In this document: positions 1 through 10,385 of the stretch, in pieces | How positions within the stretch are numbered: position 1 is the stretch's first letter | How the letters are laid out: each line of letters starts with the position of its first letter | Assembly: GCF_000002235.5 (NCBI RefSeq) | Contig: NW_022145552.1 | Location: forward strand, 1,495,501 to 1,559,500 | Direction of reading: 5' to 3' | Source: Strongylocentrotus purpuratus | Lineage: Eukaryota > Echinodermata > Echinoidea > Camarodonta > Strongylocentrotidae | DNA length: 64,000 bases | Translations under genes and position numbers: made by a program | The notes under the pieces: generated by a model | Database searches by the model: none | What the model was told of the DNA's origin: nothing | Seen by the model: the letters and a program-made list of their open reading frames with translations, nothing else

Positions 1-390
1 ATTAGATTTTGGGGTCATGAGGTCAAAGGTCAAAGGCCACAACGCACATTATGTATGCAAAAACAGCTCGTGATCGCGTTCTCAAGAACCGATTGATGGA
101 TTCCTGCCAAAATTAGGTCATGTATGTTACTTGCAGAGCCAATGAACTGAGTAGATTCTTGGTTCATAAGGTCAAAGGTCAAAGGTCATGGGCTCATTAT
201 GTATGCAGAAATAGCTTGTGAACACATTCTCATTAGAACTGACAGATGGATTACTATTTAACTCAGGACATCTTGCAGAGCCAATGAACTGAGTAGATTT
301 TAGGGTCATGAGGTCAAAGATCAAAGGGTCATATATGTATATGAGAAATTGCTTGTAATCACGATATTCTGAGAACCTGTTAATGGATTA
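1..390. repeat. Tandem repeat, about 145-bp unit, with AGGTCA direct repeats
   Basis: Two and a half diverged units begin near 4, 153 and 295. Each opens with an AGATTYTxGGxTCAT-like stretch followed by AGGTCAAAGGTCA-type half-sites, then a segment ending in 'GAGCCAATGAACTGAGTAG'. It lies in what should be the last intron of the MAO gene. The repeat probably continues left of the window. Confidence 0.75.
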
Positions 391-529
391 CAATTGAACT
401 TGAATTCGAAAAATGTGTTATGTTTTGGTTTGTTAAATTGCTCTATGACGGAGGCATCATTTTCGACTGCGCGCAGTCGAATTCCATCTAGTCTCATTAT
501 GTATTTCTTGTCCACAATCCCCATAACAG

Positions 530-860
530 GATACACTGGGCTGGCACCGAGACAGCCACCCAGTGGATGGGCTATCTGAACGGAGCCGTCCAAGCAGGGT
601 TGAGGGCCGCTGACGAGGTGACCCTTGAACTCCGACCCCAACCTCAACGTGGAAGCCAGAGCTCCGAGGCTGCGGAGGAAGTGGGCGGCGGCCTTCTAAG
701 GGCTTTAGATGGGAGGAAGGGGCAGAAGGAGACGACGTGTCACGGGTATGAAGGGTCACTCATCTGGACGATGGGTAAGCTAGCCGTCGTGGCCGCCCTG
801 GTTGGATTCGCGATGAGGAAGGCGTGGCTGGCAGGTGGTAAAATCAACCTTCCATTGTAA
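530..860 (+). CDS. MAO: Monoamine oxidase, C-terminal exon (partial)
   Basis: Terminal exon of a flavin-containing monoamine oxidase, an outer-mitochondrial-membrane enzyme that oxidatively deaminates biogenic amines. The acceptor ends 'CCCATAACAG' at 529. The first base completes an Arg codon, so the reading is (R)IHWAGTETATQWMGYLNGAV, matching the family's GRIYFAGTETATxWxGYMEGAV motif near the FAD and active-site cage. After an acidic/Gly-rich linker comes a hydrophobic C-terminal segment (SLIWTMGKLAVVAALVGFAM) followed by basic residues, as in the MAO membrane anchor. TAA is at 858-860. The visible part is 109 residues; the FAD-linked Cys and dinucleotide-binding parts lie left of the window. 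The linker is longer than in vertebrate MAOs. Assignment to MAO rather than another amine oxidase rests on this motif plus the tail anchor. Confidence 0.85.
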
Positions 861-1203
861 TGAAGTGTGTGGAATATCATGTATTCTGTATACCTGATTT
901 TTGTAAAAACCCTGCGATCATGAATGCACTGCTCATGTTTAGCTAATCTCTGCCATTAGCCGTGATCTGGCAAAACAACGTATGTCTGTTTCGCTACTTC
1001 CAAGATAGCAGAGATTTTCAATTTTACAGTTAAAAGTGTTCTTATTTCTCTCAAGTTGAATCATTTTGCAAGATATATTGTCTGGTACATTTAGCGGATA
1101 ATATATTTTTACTATGAAGGGCAAAATTATTCAATAAAACACTTTTTTTTCAATCTATCAATGATCTTGTAGGGATACGTTGTTTTGCCAGCACACGACT
1201 TAC
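861..1203. other. MAO 3' flank with an inverted-repeat insert
   Basis: Presumed 3' UTR or flank of MAO. A 'CTGGCAAAACAACGTAT' motif occurs forward at 968-982 and inverted at 1174-1190, like the ends of a 0.2-kb inverted-repeat element. AATAAA at about 1133 is a possible poly(A) signal. Confidence 0.4.
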
Positions 1204-2281
1204 CAGGGCTTGCCCTTAACTTTTTTTTGAGGTGGCCAGCAGGGCCACTTGGGTAGGAGATCTGGGTGGCCAAATGGATTTTCAGGTGGCCCCACTTTTA
1301 TGCGTTATTAAATAATGCAAATGTTTAATAAAAAAATGCATAAATTATACGTGTTAAAAGCAGCATGAGCTGCATTTAATAATGAAAGGTGAGTGACTCT
1401 TTAGACTCTCATTCCAAATCCTCTCTCTTTGTTTCTATACTTCTGTCTCAACTTCACTTCAATGTTTTTCTCCCTTTCTCCTTGACTATCATGCATCACA
1501 AGGACCCCCTCCCCCTTAAGTTAGGATTGTACAGGGCACACAAGGCGCCAAACTTCTGCTTTTCTTTGAGCTCCAAGTTCTGTTGGAAGATATAAAATTG
1601 ATTGTATATTTACTTGACGTTGTACTTCTATTCTGAACTGAATAAATGGTATTTTTGTAATTTATTATTTTTATATTTTCTGGTTATTCTGGATTGGATA
1701 ATCAGTCAATAATCATGCAAAAATACATGCAGTTAAAGAGGACCACACACGGAAAGATTAGCACCAAGTCATTCAAAATAATTTAAGTCGGAATTTCTTC
1801 TTTTGTTCTTTTTTTCTTCAAGACAACATTTTATTGCACTGCATGTTTTCTTAGCATGGACAGTGAAGAATATGCATGTAATTATATATGGGCTACCCGC
1901 CCTTGAGTCAGTTACCTATAAGAACAAACTGAAACAACTAAATAAATTAGGATGGCTGCAAATTGCCTTTTCGGTTTTGGCAAGGTACTTTCAAGGTGTT
2001 ACCCTGTAAATCAAGTGATTAAATGCTTCTCTGTACACCAAGAAACAAACACAAACACATGGTCTGGGCTCTCTCTCACTCCAACCCTTCCTCCGTCTCT
2101 CATGCTTAATAACTCCCCGACTTATAGGCCTAACTTAAGGCTAACGCATGATATAAATTTATTTCGATCATTCATAAATTATGTGCCCTGATTATGTGCC
2201 AGTTATCATTTTTTTTTTTAAATTTAATTAAAGTTAAAAGGACAATCACATGAATAATTAAATATTGATAAATAAACTCAC

Positions 2282-2830
2282 TTCTGCAATGAAGCTAGTG
2301 AAAACTTGCGCAGATTTGTTGTTCCGGTAAGTCGAGCCGACATCTAGCCCTTTAGCTTCGTCAAGTGATGCCATCCAAACCAAGTCGGTAAATGGCCGGC
2401 AGTGTTTGGCCATTGCGTGAACATTTCTGAATATTATTATCAGACGCTCCACAACTTTTTGGTTCATCTTCTGGACCATCTTCTCCGCCTTCGAAGTCCC
2501 TGGTAGTGCCTCTCGGGCGGCTTTGGCCCCCATCGCGCGTTGATGGTTGTCGCTTTCGTCGTGTCTCTTGATGGAATACAGTTTAAAAGTACTGCATCCG
2601 TCAAAGAAGATATTTCTTCCTGTCCCGGGTTTTCCAGTCATATTGGTTTCCCGACAAATGCGGCAAACCATGACGCCGTTGTCGTCGTCGTATGACAACC
2701 AGTTGAAATCTCGTTCCCATTCTTTTCGGTACGTGCGTTTCCTTTTCTCATTCTCGTACTCTTCCCTTGCTTCCCTTTTTCTTTTGTCCCGATCTTCTTT
2801 AGGGTTAGACACATTAAGGAATCGCCACAT
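2282..2830 (-). CDS. hAT transposase-like N-terminal exon with TTF/BED-type zinc finger
   Basis: Reads from ATG at 2830 for 183 codons to a good donor (GCAGAA|GTGAGT at 2282/2281), so it was the first coding exon of a spliced gene. An N-terminal Lys/Glu-rich stretch (residues about 10-38) precedes 'FNWLSYDDDNGVMVCRICRE' and later 'GCSTFKLYSIKRHDESDNH'. This gives the C-x2-C ... C ... H-x4-H pattern of the TTF/BED-type finger found in hAT transposases and domesticated relatives (ZNF862/KIAA1586/C17orf113-like). Later text ('VERLIIIFRNVHAMAKHCRP', 'FTDLVWMASLDEAKGLDVGS') also resembles those proteins. It lies inside the inverted-repeat element at 1204-4682. No downstream transposase exons were recognised before the element's end, so the gene is probably defunct. 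Confidence 0.6.
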
Positions 2831-3502
2831 CTTTAGAAGACTTACTTTTAGATCATTCTGATCGACTTTTGCTCAGGTAGAAAACAAACGCGCACATGTA
2901 CAAGTTGTACAGCGGATAACGAAGCCTGTACATGTATTAGCACGTGGAGGACCATTTAAAACTAATATTTGCATCTCGTTCCGTACATTTCAACCAAGTG
3001 ATTTACTACTGATGATCGATGATAAATTTCATATTATTTATTATTGTATTATTATTCATATTATCTGTTTAGAAATTGGTTGACATTGGGAAGGAAACCA
3101 ATAAAGAATCAAACCGGCAACTCCTAAAAAGATCCAAATATTATTCTGAAAGTAGGCCAATTGAAATAAATTAATGAATTTTTTCTCAAGACTCAAATAT
3201 ATATTTTTTTAATTTCTATATAATAGCCGCCTATTTTATAACGGTAGACTTTTGATAAGTATTGTAAGACTATATCTTGAATCTTCTACGTAACAATACC
3301 AGAGTATACTATTGCCTTTCCCTGATCTAGTGTTATTAAACAAGGTGGTAGGACCTCCACATCAATTGTTTCAGAAAAAGGAAAGTCACGATAAACAAAA
3401 CTTTTTTTTTTTACTTGGCCTTATCGGCAATCGTAAAAGTCTCGTAAACAAACTGTCAGAGACGGGGCTGCGTTACCTCGATCCGTCTATCGCTCTCTCT
3501 TA

Positions 3503-3658
3503 TGCCTGAATCACATTTCCTCTACGGAGCCCGTACGATGTTTAAAAACAGCCGTTTAAACCAATTTCGTACGAACCACACCGTACGAAATTGGTCGAAA
3601 CGGCTGTTTTTAAACATCGTACGGGCTCCGTAGAGCTAGAGGAAATGTGATTCAGGCA
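3503..3658. mobile_element. Foldback MITE, PIF/Harbinger-like, 156 bp
   Basis: A near-perfect palindrome: arms begin TGCCTGAATCACATTTCCTC and end in its reverse complement, joined by a few-base loop near 3576. It is flanked by TTA on both sides (3500-3502, 3659-3661), the TWA target duplication typical of PIF/Harbinger. The right arm carries a 6-base extra stretch (GCTAGA). Nested in the hAT-type element. Confidence 0.75.
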
Positions 3659-5045
3659 TTACTGCTCAAATAATTTACGCGTCAGTGGACAGGGATACCT
3701 CGCATACATGTTATGTACAGGACACAAGATCAGATTTTAGCAAATTATTTGCCATTTGTTTTCCATCAAAATTCATGGCCCTGAATTTTTTTTATTATTT
3801 AGGCCTTATATATATTTAGTTAAAAAGGTCCATGTAGTGCTACAAATAAAACGTGAACATCCCCCATTTAACTTAAACTAATGAACATCAATGATGATTG
3901 CTACCTAGTAATAACAGATCAATTATTCAATCGATAATCACGGAAAACAACAGAACAGCGTACATTATCACCAACAAAGCGTACCGCCGTAGGCCTACAT
4001 GTATGTTGTTATCAAACAAAAAACACGTGAAATTCTCATTTTATGAAGCTCGCACGGCTTCCACACGTACACACTGATTGAGTTACCTTTATTTTCAATC
4101 AATATTACCTCCACCAATCATAATGTCAAATACCAGACACACCCATTGTTGTTCCCTCGTTGCTTAGTATAGTCCACAATTAGTCGCAAATACACCAATC
4201 ACAATGCTGGGATTTGGGAATCCCCAACTTACCCGCCCGAAATCTCATGCGCAGTTTGTAACTGCGCAACAAAGAGTTGAGAAGCGTACTAGCTGTGCTG
4301 CAATGCGGATATCGACAGCTGCCCTATACGCGGTAGCATACTATGATAGCGCTACGCCTATGTACCGGCCGGGCCGGGGTGGTGGCGGCGGTGTGTACAG
4401 TACCTACGCGACGTCGTGCATCGTTTTTATAAAGTTAGTATGCGAAACGAAACATTTCCTTGTTTGATAGATCGGATTGCGTCGCTTGGAAAAGCTTGGA
4501 AAAATAAATGTCGCCTCGGTTTCGGGTAGATCTAAAGGTTAAACAAGTTGTTGATAAATAATTTATATATTACTGTCCAAATATTTGGATGGTCAACCGG
4601 GCCATCTAGTCGGTGATTTCAGGTGGCCCGACAGCATTTCAGGTGGCCATTGGCACCGGGCCACCGCTAAATTCGAGCCCTGCTTACCCTGCATCTTGTA
4701 CATAATTTGGCAAAACAACATATGTTAATATGCACGTTTCGTGCCGCTGCACTATGATCTGGCAAAACAAGTAGGTATGTTGTTGCAGCAAGCTCTGTCC
4801 GTATTTGCTTTGATTTGGAAAAACAATTAACGTATGTCGCGACGTTACAAATGCCATTTAAAACTCTCTCTTATGCATAGGCATGGTGTCGCAATGCTTC
4901 AGAAGGTCCGTTTTTTTTGCCAGTTGAATGCCTCTAGCTGCCTCCATGAAGGGAACACTTTCACTCAGACTTTGACCTTCACTAAGTTGATGATTCTAGT
5001 TGGAGATAATGTTCTTACCAAGTACACATAGCTAAATGAACTGTG

Positions 5046-5520
5046 ATGTGTGAGGTGTCTTGATGAACATGTTGAATGTTCAATTTCAATTTCAATTTCA
5101 TTAATTTCTACAGATTCATGAAAGACAGTATAAATTACAATCAAATATAAAAGCATTACAACAAAAGATGAACCTGCAGAGGGGGTGATCAAAAACCATA
5201 GAGGTTTATCGGGGATCATCCCCTGCTTAAATTACAATATAAAAATACAATAGTTATTTTAAAAATTAAACAATGAACACATACAAAAACATATATAGAT
5301 ATTAAATCTTTGTGTGGGGTGAGTAGTAGTGGGTTGGTGGTACCAAGAAATACAACATATAGAGGAAATGAATGATATACAGGAAAGAAAAATAGAAAGA
5401 AATAGTGAGCAAAATAGTAAGAAACACTGTACAAACTAAATCTTATGACCTCATCTCAGCATGATCTATTACATCAACTCCTATTTTCTTTCAACTGCTG
5501 TTTATCGTGTCCATGATGCA
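5046..5520. other. AT-rich low-complexity stretch
   Basis: 'CAATTTCAATTTCAATTTCATT' simple repeat at about 5080-5100, followed by AT-rich sequence without coding potential. Possibly the tail of a retroelement; nothing firmer is visible. Confidence 0.3.
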
Positions 5521-5521
5521 T

Positions 5522-6562
5522 TTAAGCGGCTGATGGTCTGTCTCGAGGTGAAAATGCTTCCCATACAAGTATGATTCGAATTTCTGGATATCCTAGACCA
5601 TTAAGACACTCCCGCTCCATTAGTGCATAACACTGTTCCCTTGGGAGATGCTTTCTACTTGCGTACTGGTATGCAATTGGGAACCTTTTCCCATCGTAAT
5701 CCTGCAGGAGTATTGCACCCAGACCTACGTCTGATGCGTCTGTCCTCAGGATGAAAGGTCGATTCAGATCTGGAAGGTGAAGAATAGGTTCCTGTGTCAA
5801 CTTCTGCGTAAGTGCCTTGTAAGCACTTTCTTCAGCTGCACCCCATTTTACCTGTATAGGTTCACCTTTCTTAGTTCTGTCTGTTAATGGAGCTGCTAGT
5901 GCAGCAAAGTAAGGAACGAACCGTCGATAGTAGCCTATGAGGCCAAGAAACGAGCGCAGCTGTTTCTTGGTTTTTGGTTGAGGCGCACTCTGGATCGCTT
6001 CCACTTTGTCTGGAACTGGTGGTAGCTCACCACGTCCTACTCGATGCCCGAGAAATTCTACATTCCGATGACGCACTTCGTTGGTCTCACCTTCAGATTG
6101 GCTGCACCTAGTTGCTCTAACACCATCCTGAGATTGGTCAGGTGTTCCTCGAAGGTGGCTGTGTGGATAAGAATATCATCAATAAAAATTATCAACATTG
6201 TCTAATCCACGCAACAAGTCATGCATGATTCGGCTAAAGCCCGCCGGAGCATTCACCAAACCAAAAGGCATAGCCTTAAACTGAAACAGGCCATCCAGTG
6301 TCACAAAAGCTGTGAGTGGCTTTGCTTTGTCAGTCAGAGGCACTTGCCAGTAGCCTTTGGTCGAGTCTATCTTTGCGAAAAATCGGTCAGTGGCTAATTT
6401 ACTGAAGATTTCCTCTGGGTCTGGGATGGGTTCCGCATCTGTCACTGTGACTTGGTTGAGTTTACAGTAGTCGCAACAAAACCTTGGATGCTGAGGTAGA
6501 AACTTGATATAGGCGTTTGTCACGTCACTTGCACTACGGCCAGCGTCCACTTCGTGCCACAC
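5522..6562 (-). mobile_element. Ty3/gypsy LTR-retrotransposon fossil: pol fragment
   Basis: Minus-strand sequence strongly resembling Ty3/gypsy pol. The part at about 6180-6560 corresponds to the reverse-transcriptase palm (phrases such as AMPFGLVNAPAGFSRIM). The part at about 5540-6075 corresponds to the RT thumb/connection (FLGHxVxxxxxxPxPxKV..., RSFLGLIGYYRRFVPYFA) and the start of RNase H (RTDASDVGLGAILLQ). LTRs, gag and integrase were not found nearby. It is a broken, old internal fragment with at least two breaks. Confidence 0.85.
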
Positions 6563-6990
6563 AATACATGTAGACTATCCATCATGTCCTAGAGGTGCAA
6601 ATGTCATGTTAAAGAGAACTAATTTGCGAGAGAAGAAGTAATCCTTTGTAGAAAGCTTAGGCATTGACAAAGCTTTTTGAATGTCAGCTGTAGTTGTCAA
6701 ACATGACTCATTGTGGTTTCGTTCGAGATCTTCATCTCCACCCGCCTTGCATCAAATGCATTTTGTTTATGAACTGGATATCTTCGGCAGGTATCACATT
6801 CACACTGCTGGCAAACATGTTCATCCTCAGGATGAGGCAGACTGTGACTTGTACACAGAGTACAATCATCGGAAGATGGTCCAGTGAAAGAGATATTTAG
6901 TTGCCTGAAAACCCTTCAGAAAAATGAGTATGAGACTTTATTGTTTGTGACTTGTTTGAACTCTGTATGTACCAGGTAAGCTCTGAACGG

Positions 6991-7395
6991 TCAGAGATGA
7001 TGGCAAATGCCTTCTATTTGGAGCGTGTTTGAACCTATAATGTGAAACACATGGCCTGTGTGATGCAATAAATTCTTTATTCTTGTTGACCATAGGTAGT
7101 CATCAACATAGAAATTACGGCAAATCACTGTAGTGGTCTCCTTCGTATAGAGCTCTTCCTGCTGTCCTGCCGTTTTCTTTAGTGCATAACTTGCACATGA
7201 AGGAGAAGATATGGCACCGAGTACATGAACTCTCATGCGGTATTCTGAGGGTGGTCTCTCAACGTTTCCATCTTCCCACCATAACAGCTCATTCGCGACA
7301 ATCGACCACATTGTGTGGTTTGCTGTGTTTACAAAAAAACTAGACCGTCTGGTGACCCCAAAGTCAGTCAAACTCTGCAGAAAAATATTAGCCAA
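6991..7395 (-). mobile_element. BEL/Pao LTR-retrotransposon fossil: RT fragment
   Basis: Minus-strand sequence with BEL/Pao reverse-transcriptase features: a VHVLGAISSPSCASYALKKT-like stretch and the catalytic FYVDD block. It follows, in order and orientation, the BEL/Pao pieces near 9.3 and 12.5 kb, so all three are likely remnants of one old insertion. Broken. Confidence 0.8.
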
Positions 7396-7439
7396 TCAGA
7401 GCACTCTTTACTTAGCCGTAGAAAAAATCCTACCATGAG

Positions 7440-9210
7440 TTATGAATTTTAAAAGGCCCATTATTGGATGTTTCAGTCAAAAGCTGTACGAGCCTACATG
7501 AATATTCATAGCAGCTATTGTTGCCAGCTGATTCTGCCTAGCAACAAGGGCATGTTCGCGCGCGTTTGAGAGACCGATTACAGCTATCGCGATACCTTGC
7601 CTTTCATGATCCATATGCATGCATTGAGCTACGACCAACCATCCATTTCTTCTCTTATATTTCCTCTTTTTTTCGGTATTTCTGTTTGCTGTCTCTATTT
7701 GTTTTCACCTTATTTCGAAAACTTTGTAATTTTGGTTCATCCTGGTGGACATATATTGCGTGTAATATTTATTTCCTGTAAGTTATGGTAAGTTTTGTTG
7801 GACAGAAGTCACTTTATCGCACGGCGATTTTCTGTGTACGATGTGTGTGTAGTGACTGGATGTGTGTATGCAGCCAGGCTTGTGTATGCCATGATCGTGT
7901 GTGTATGAGCTTGTGTATGCCGTGATTGTATGAGCTGTGTGCTGCATGCATTGAGTACATGTGGTTGAATCTGTGTGACTGACTGTACACACACATGTGC
8001 CAGACTTGGAACTGGCCGCGTCTGAGACTTTGCAGGTGTTTTCTTTCCTTCTCTTTCTTTCTTTCTCTCTGACCTAATAATATCTGCCTTACTGGCCCGA
8101 TGATGAAAAAACAATAACAAAAACAAAACTACTTGCCATGTAAAGAAAGAACATGAATACATCTAGATCTACAATAAACACAAGTACTTTTTTTTGTTTT
8201 ACCTCGTTAGCTCAAGTCAAGAATATGAATGGGAATTGCTTTCCCAAAAAAGATTTAAGACTACAGCCAGCAAATGAGCAATTAACCTTCACAAAATGTG
8301 TTAAATGTATTTATTTCTGTACATTCTGGAATAAAAAAAGATAAACCATTTGGGATTCAAATATATTCAATAATAATAAAGGGAAACTCCACTCAGTTTA
8401 GTCTAGGTCATTCATCCAAATTTATTTACCTAAGCTCAGGGCTAGCTTATCTGTGAATGAACTGACACAATTTCTAGTAGTTTTTTTGTGGCTGCTTTTT
8501 CCTCTTGAAATATAGGCTCATCGTGATTCAAATATATAACAATAATTTATGAAATAATTATGGTATTGGGAATCCTACCCAAATTCGTTATTTCTCATTA
8601 TCAAAGAACATTCGTTTAGCTTATTACAAACTTTGCCTGGTTGGCAGTCTAACTACTTGCATTCCTCAACCATGAGTCATGATGAACAACACATGTCTTT
8701 CAGTGTATATAACCAGTTACAGTACACACACACACATACACGTAGCCCCAGCTTACCAGACTTTCCCGCGCTAAGCCAAGCCATATCGATATGATCGTCT
8801 TGCGCGTATACATTTCATTTTGAGACAGGGGGGATTTTGAACTAGAAGATAGATAAAAATAAGCAGATAATTTGTGTACTGCAATTTTGGTCAAAAAATC
8901 AATGTATTATTTTATCAATACAAGGAAATATAATCACATTTTTCAATACATGACTTAGCCTGACTCCATCCCTTAGTTTGGTTGAATAATTCCTAAACAC
9001 CCCTTCTGCCTAATCGACTAGCCCAAAGCCTGATGTCTAGACATGTGGCCTAATCCACTACCACGAAGGGCATTTCAGTCCATATATATTATAATCAGTG
9101 CATGAAAAAGGGATATTTCTGAATAAATATTAGCATTATCACACTTTGAGACAGCCATAGATAAGTGAAAAATGGTTCATAAAGATTTAATTTCCTTTTA
9201 TTTGATGTAC
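7440..9210. other. Spacer inside the BEL/Pao fossil region; no gene seen
   Basis: No convincing coding exon on either strand. It holds a TG-rich tract (about 7838-7995, 'TGTGTATGCCATGATCGTG'-like repeats), pyrimidine-rich stretches, and a (CA)n at about 8721-8740. The origin of this insert between the BEL/Pao pieces was not identified. Confidence 0.4.
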
Positions 9211-9214
9211 ATCA

Positions 9215-9509
9215 CAAACATTTAGCAAAAAAATTGTCCCTCACAAAATGCATTTCCCCGCCAGTGAATGGTGCATTCCTGGCCTTAACAGCTGGATTGC
9301 CTCTTTGAAGAGTGTCCTGCGCGATCATTTTTTGAGAACCATTGTCGCGAATGGAAATCTCTGTCTTCTTCTGGCACCACAACTTGGGAAACATCCCTTC
9401 TATGTCTGACATGAGGGTGACCTTTCCCTCTCTGAATCTCTGAATCTCCAACCAAGTTGTTTGCCAAGTCCGGCCCCTTTAGCAGCTCCTGGTTGAAAGA
9501 GGTTCCTTC
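9215..9509 (-). mobile_element. BEL/Pao fossil: RT segment left of the hAT insertion
   Basis: The minus-strand sequence matches the BEL/Pao RT region that contains the GTSxN...LLxGPDLxNxLxGV block and the following MADIExMF-like block. It ends abruptly at the hAT-type element's target duplication; the preceding part of the same region is found beyond the element at 12407-12582. Degraded. Confidence 0.75.
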
Positions 9510-9529
9510 CAGGCGCGGATCCAGGGGGG

Positions 9530-9860
9530 GGGCCGAGCGGGCCTTGGCCCCCCCCCCCCGCAAAAAAAAAAAAAAAAAAAAGAGAGAGAAGAAGGAAAAG
9601 AAGGGAGAAAGGGAAAAAGGAGAAAAAGGGAAAGGGAAAGAAAGAAGAGGAAGAAGAAAAGTAAAGGGGGAAGAAGGAGATCGGGGGGGGGGGGGGGGGC
9701 CGAAAGGGCCTTGCCTCCCAGGCTGTTAACCCCCCCCCCCCCCCCCCCCCCCAATCAAAAAAAAATAAGAGAGAAGGAAGGAAAGGGAAAGGAAAAAAAG
9801 GAAAAGAGGAGATACTGGCGTACTGATAGAGAGGGGGGGGGGGGGCTTGGGGGAAATCAA
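9530..9860. repeat. G/C homopolymer and GGAAA-rich low-complexity block
   Basis: Runs of 10 or more G or C at about 9524, 9551, 9685, 9731 and 9833, alternating with A-runs and GGGAAAGGAAA-type purine tracts. The long open frames here are composition artefacts. Several G-runs could form G-quadruplexes. Confidence 0.85.
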
Positions 9861-10079
9861 ATTCAAACGTGGTTTATTTCTGATTCTACAACGGTGTATT
9901 ACAAATAATGCTGAAATGACATAATTTCCGAAATTTTTCCTCACTTTTTAGTAAATTATACGTTTGTATGTGTTTGTTGGAAAATAAAAAAATTCCTAAA
10001 TTTACAACCAGGCAAAAAATATGATTCTTGAGATTCCTACATGTCAGGGCCCGAGGTACGGCGGGGATCGAGAGCCTCG

Positions 10080-10385
10080 AGGCATCAAAATATGCTCATC
10101 TGTCCGTGATTAAATGCCTAAAACCCCTAAGCTTCCGGGGGCTTTGCCCCCTGGATTCCATCTAGGGCCCTACGGCGGGCCCTTAGATGATCATCTGACG
10201 GTAATTTAATGCCTAAAACCCCTGATTTTTTGGGGCTCCGCCCCCTGGACCCCACGCCAAATATTGACTTGCCAGTGTCACAAAATAATAAGGTATACAC
10301 AAAAATATGCTCATCTGACCTTAATTAAACGCCTAAAACCCCTGAGCTTCCGGGGCCGGCTCCGCCGCCTCGACCCCACCTCTTT
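10080..10385. repeat. Three tandem units, about 105 bp, with CCCC hairpins
   Basis: The phrase 'AAATGCCTAAAACCCCT' or close variants recurs at about 10113, 10211 and 10328. It is preceded by ATGCTCATCTG-like sequence and followed by a GC-rich stem such as GGGGGCTTTGCCCCC (10136-10151). Sits beside the main array inside the same element. Confidence 0.75.

Larger units (their letters stand above)
1204..4682. mobile_element. hAT-type DNA transposon, 3.5 kb, degraded
   Basis: The left end reads CAGGGCTTGCCCTTAAC and the right end, on the other strand, CAGGGCTCGAATTTAGC. CAGGGCTCGAAT-type termini are typical of hAT elements. CTTAC flanks both ends (1199-1203 and 4683-4687), so the duplication is only 5 bp clear where hAT usually makes 8. 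Subterminal GGTGGCC repeats occur near both ends (1232, 1263 and 1284; 4621 and 4642), as expected for transposase-binding sites. Inside are one zinc-finger exon on the minus strand and a nested 156-bp MITE. There is not enough coding sequence left for a full transposase, so the copy is nonautonomous or decayed. Confidence 0.7.
963..4840. repeat. Dispersed 'CTGGCAAAACAACGTATG' motif family
   Basis: Copies at about 963-983 (+), 1174-1191 (-), 4705-4723 (+), 4755-4780 (+) and 4811-4837 (+), with a second cluster at 17981-18255. The hAT-type element at 1204-4682 is inserted within this cluster. Confidence 0.6.

Noticed and set aside
6681-6900. Overlapping plus-strand frames near the Ty3 fossil
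   Set aside because: Antisense or flanking shadow frames of retroelement remnants with no domain signal.
9457-9944. Pro/Gly and Lys/Glu-rich open frames
   Set aside because: Homopolymer and purine-tract artefacts inside the hAT-type element.
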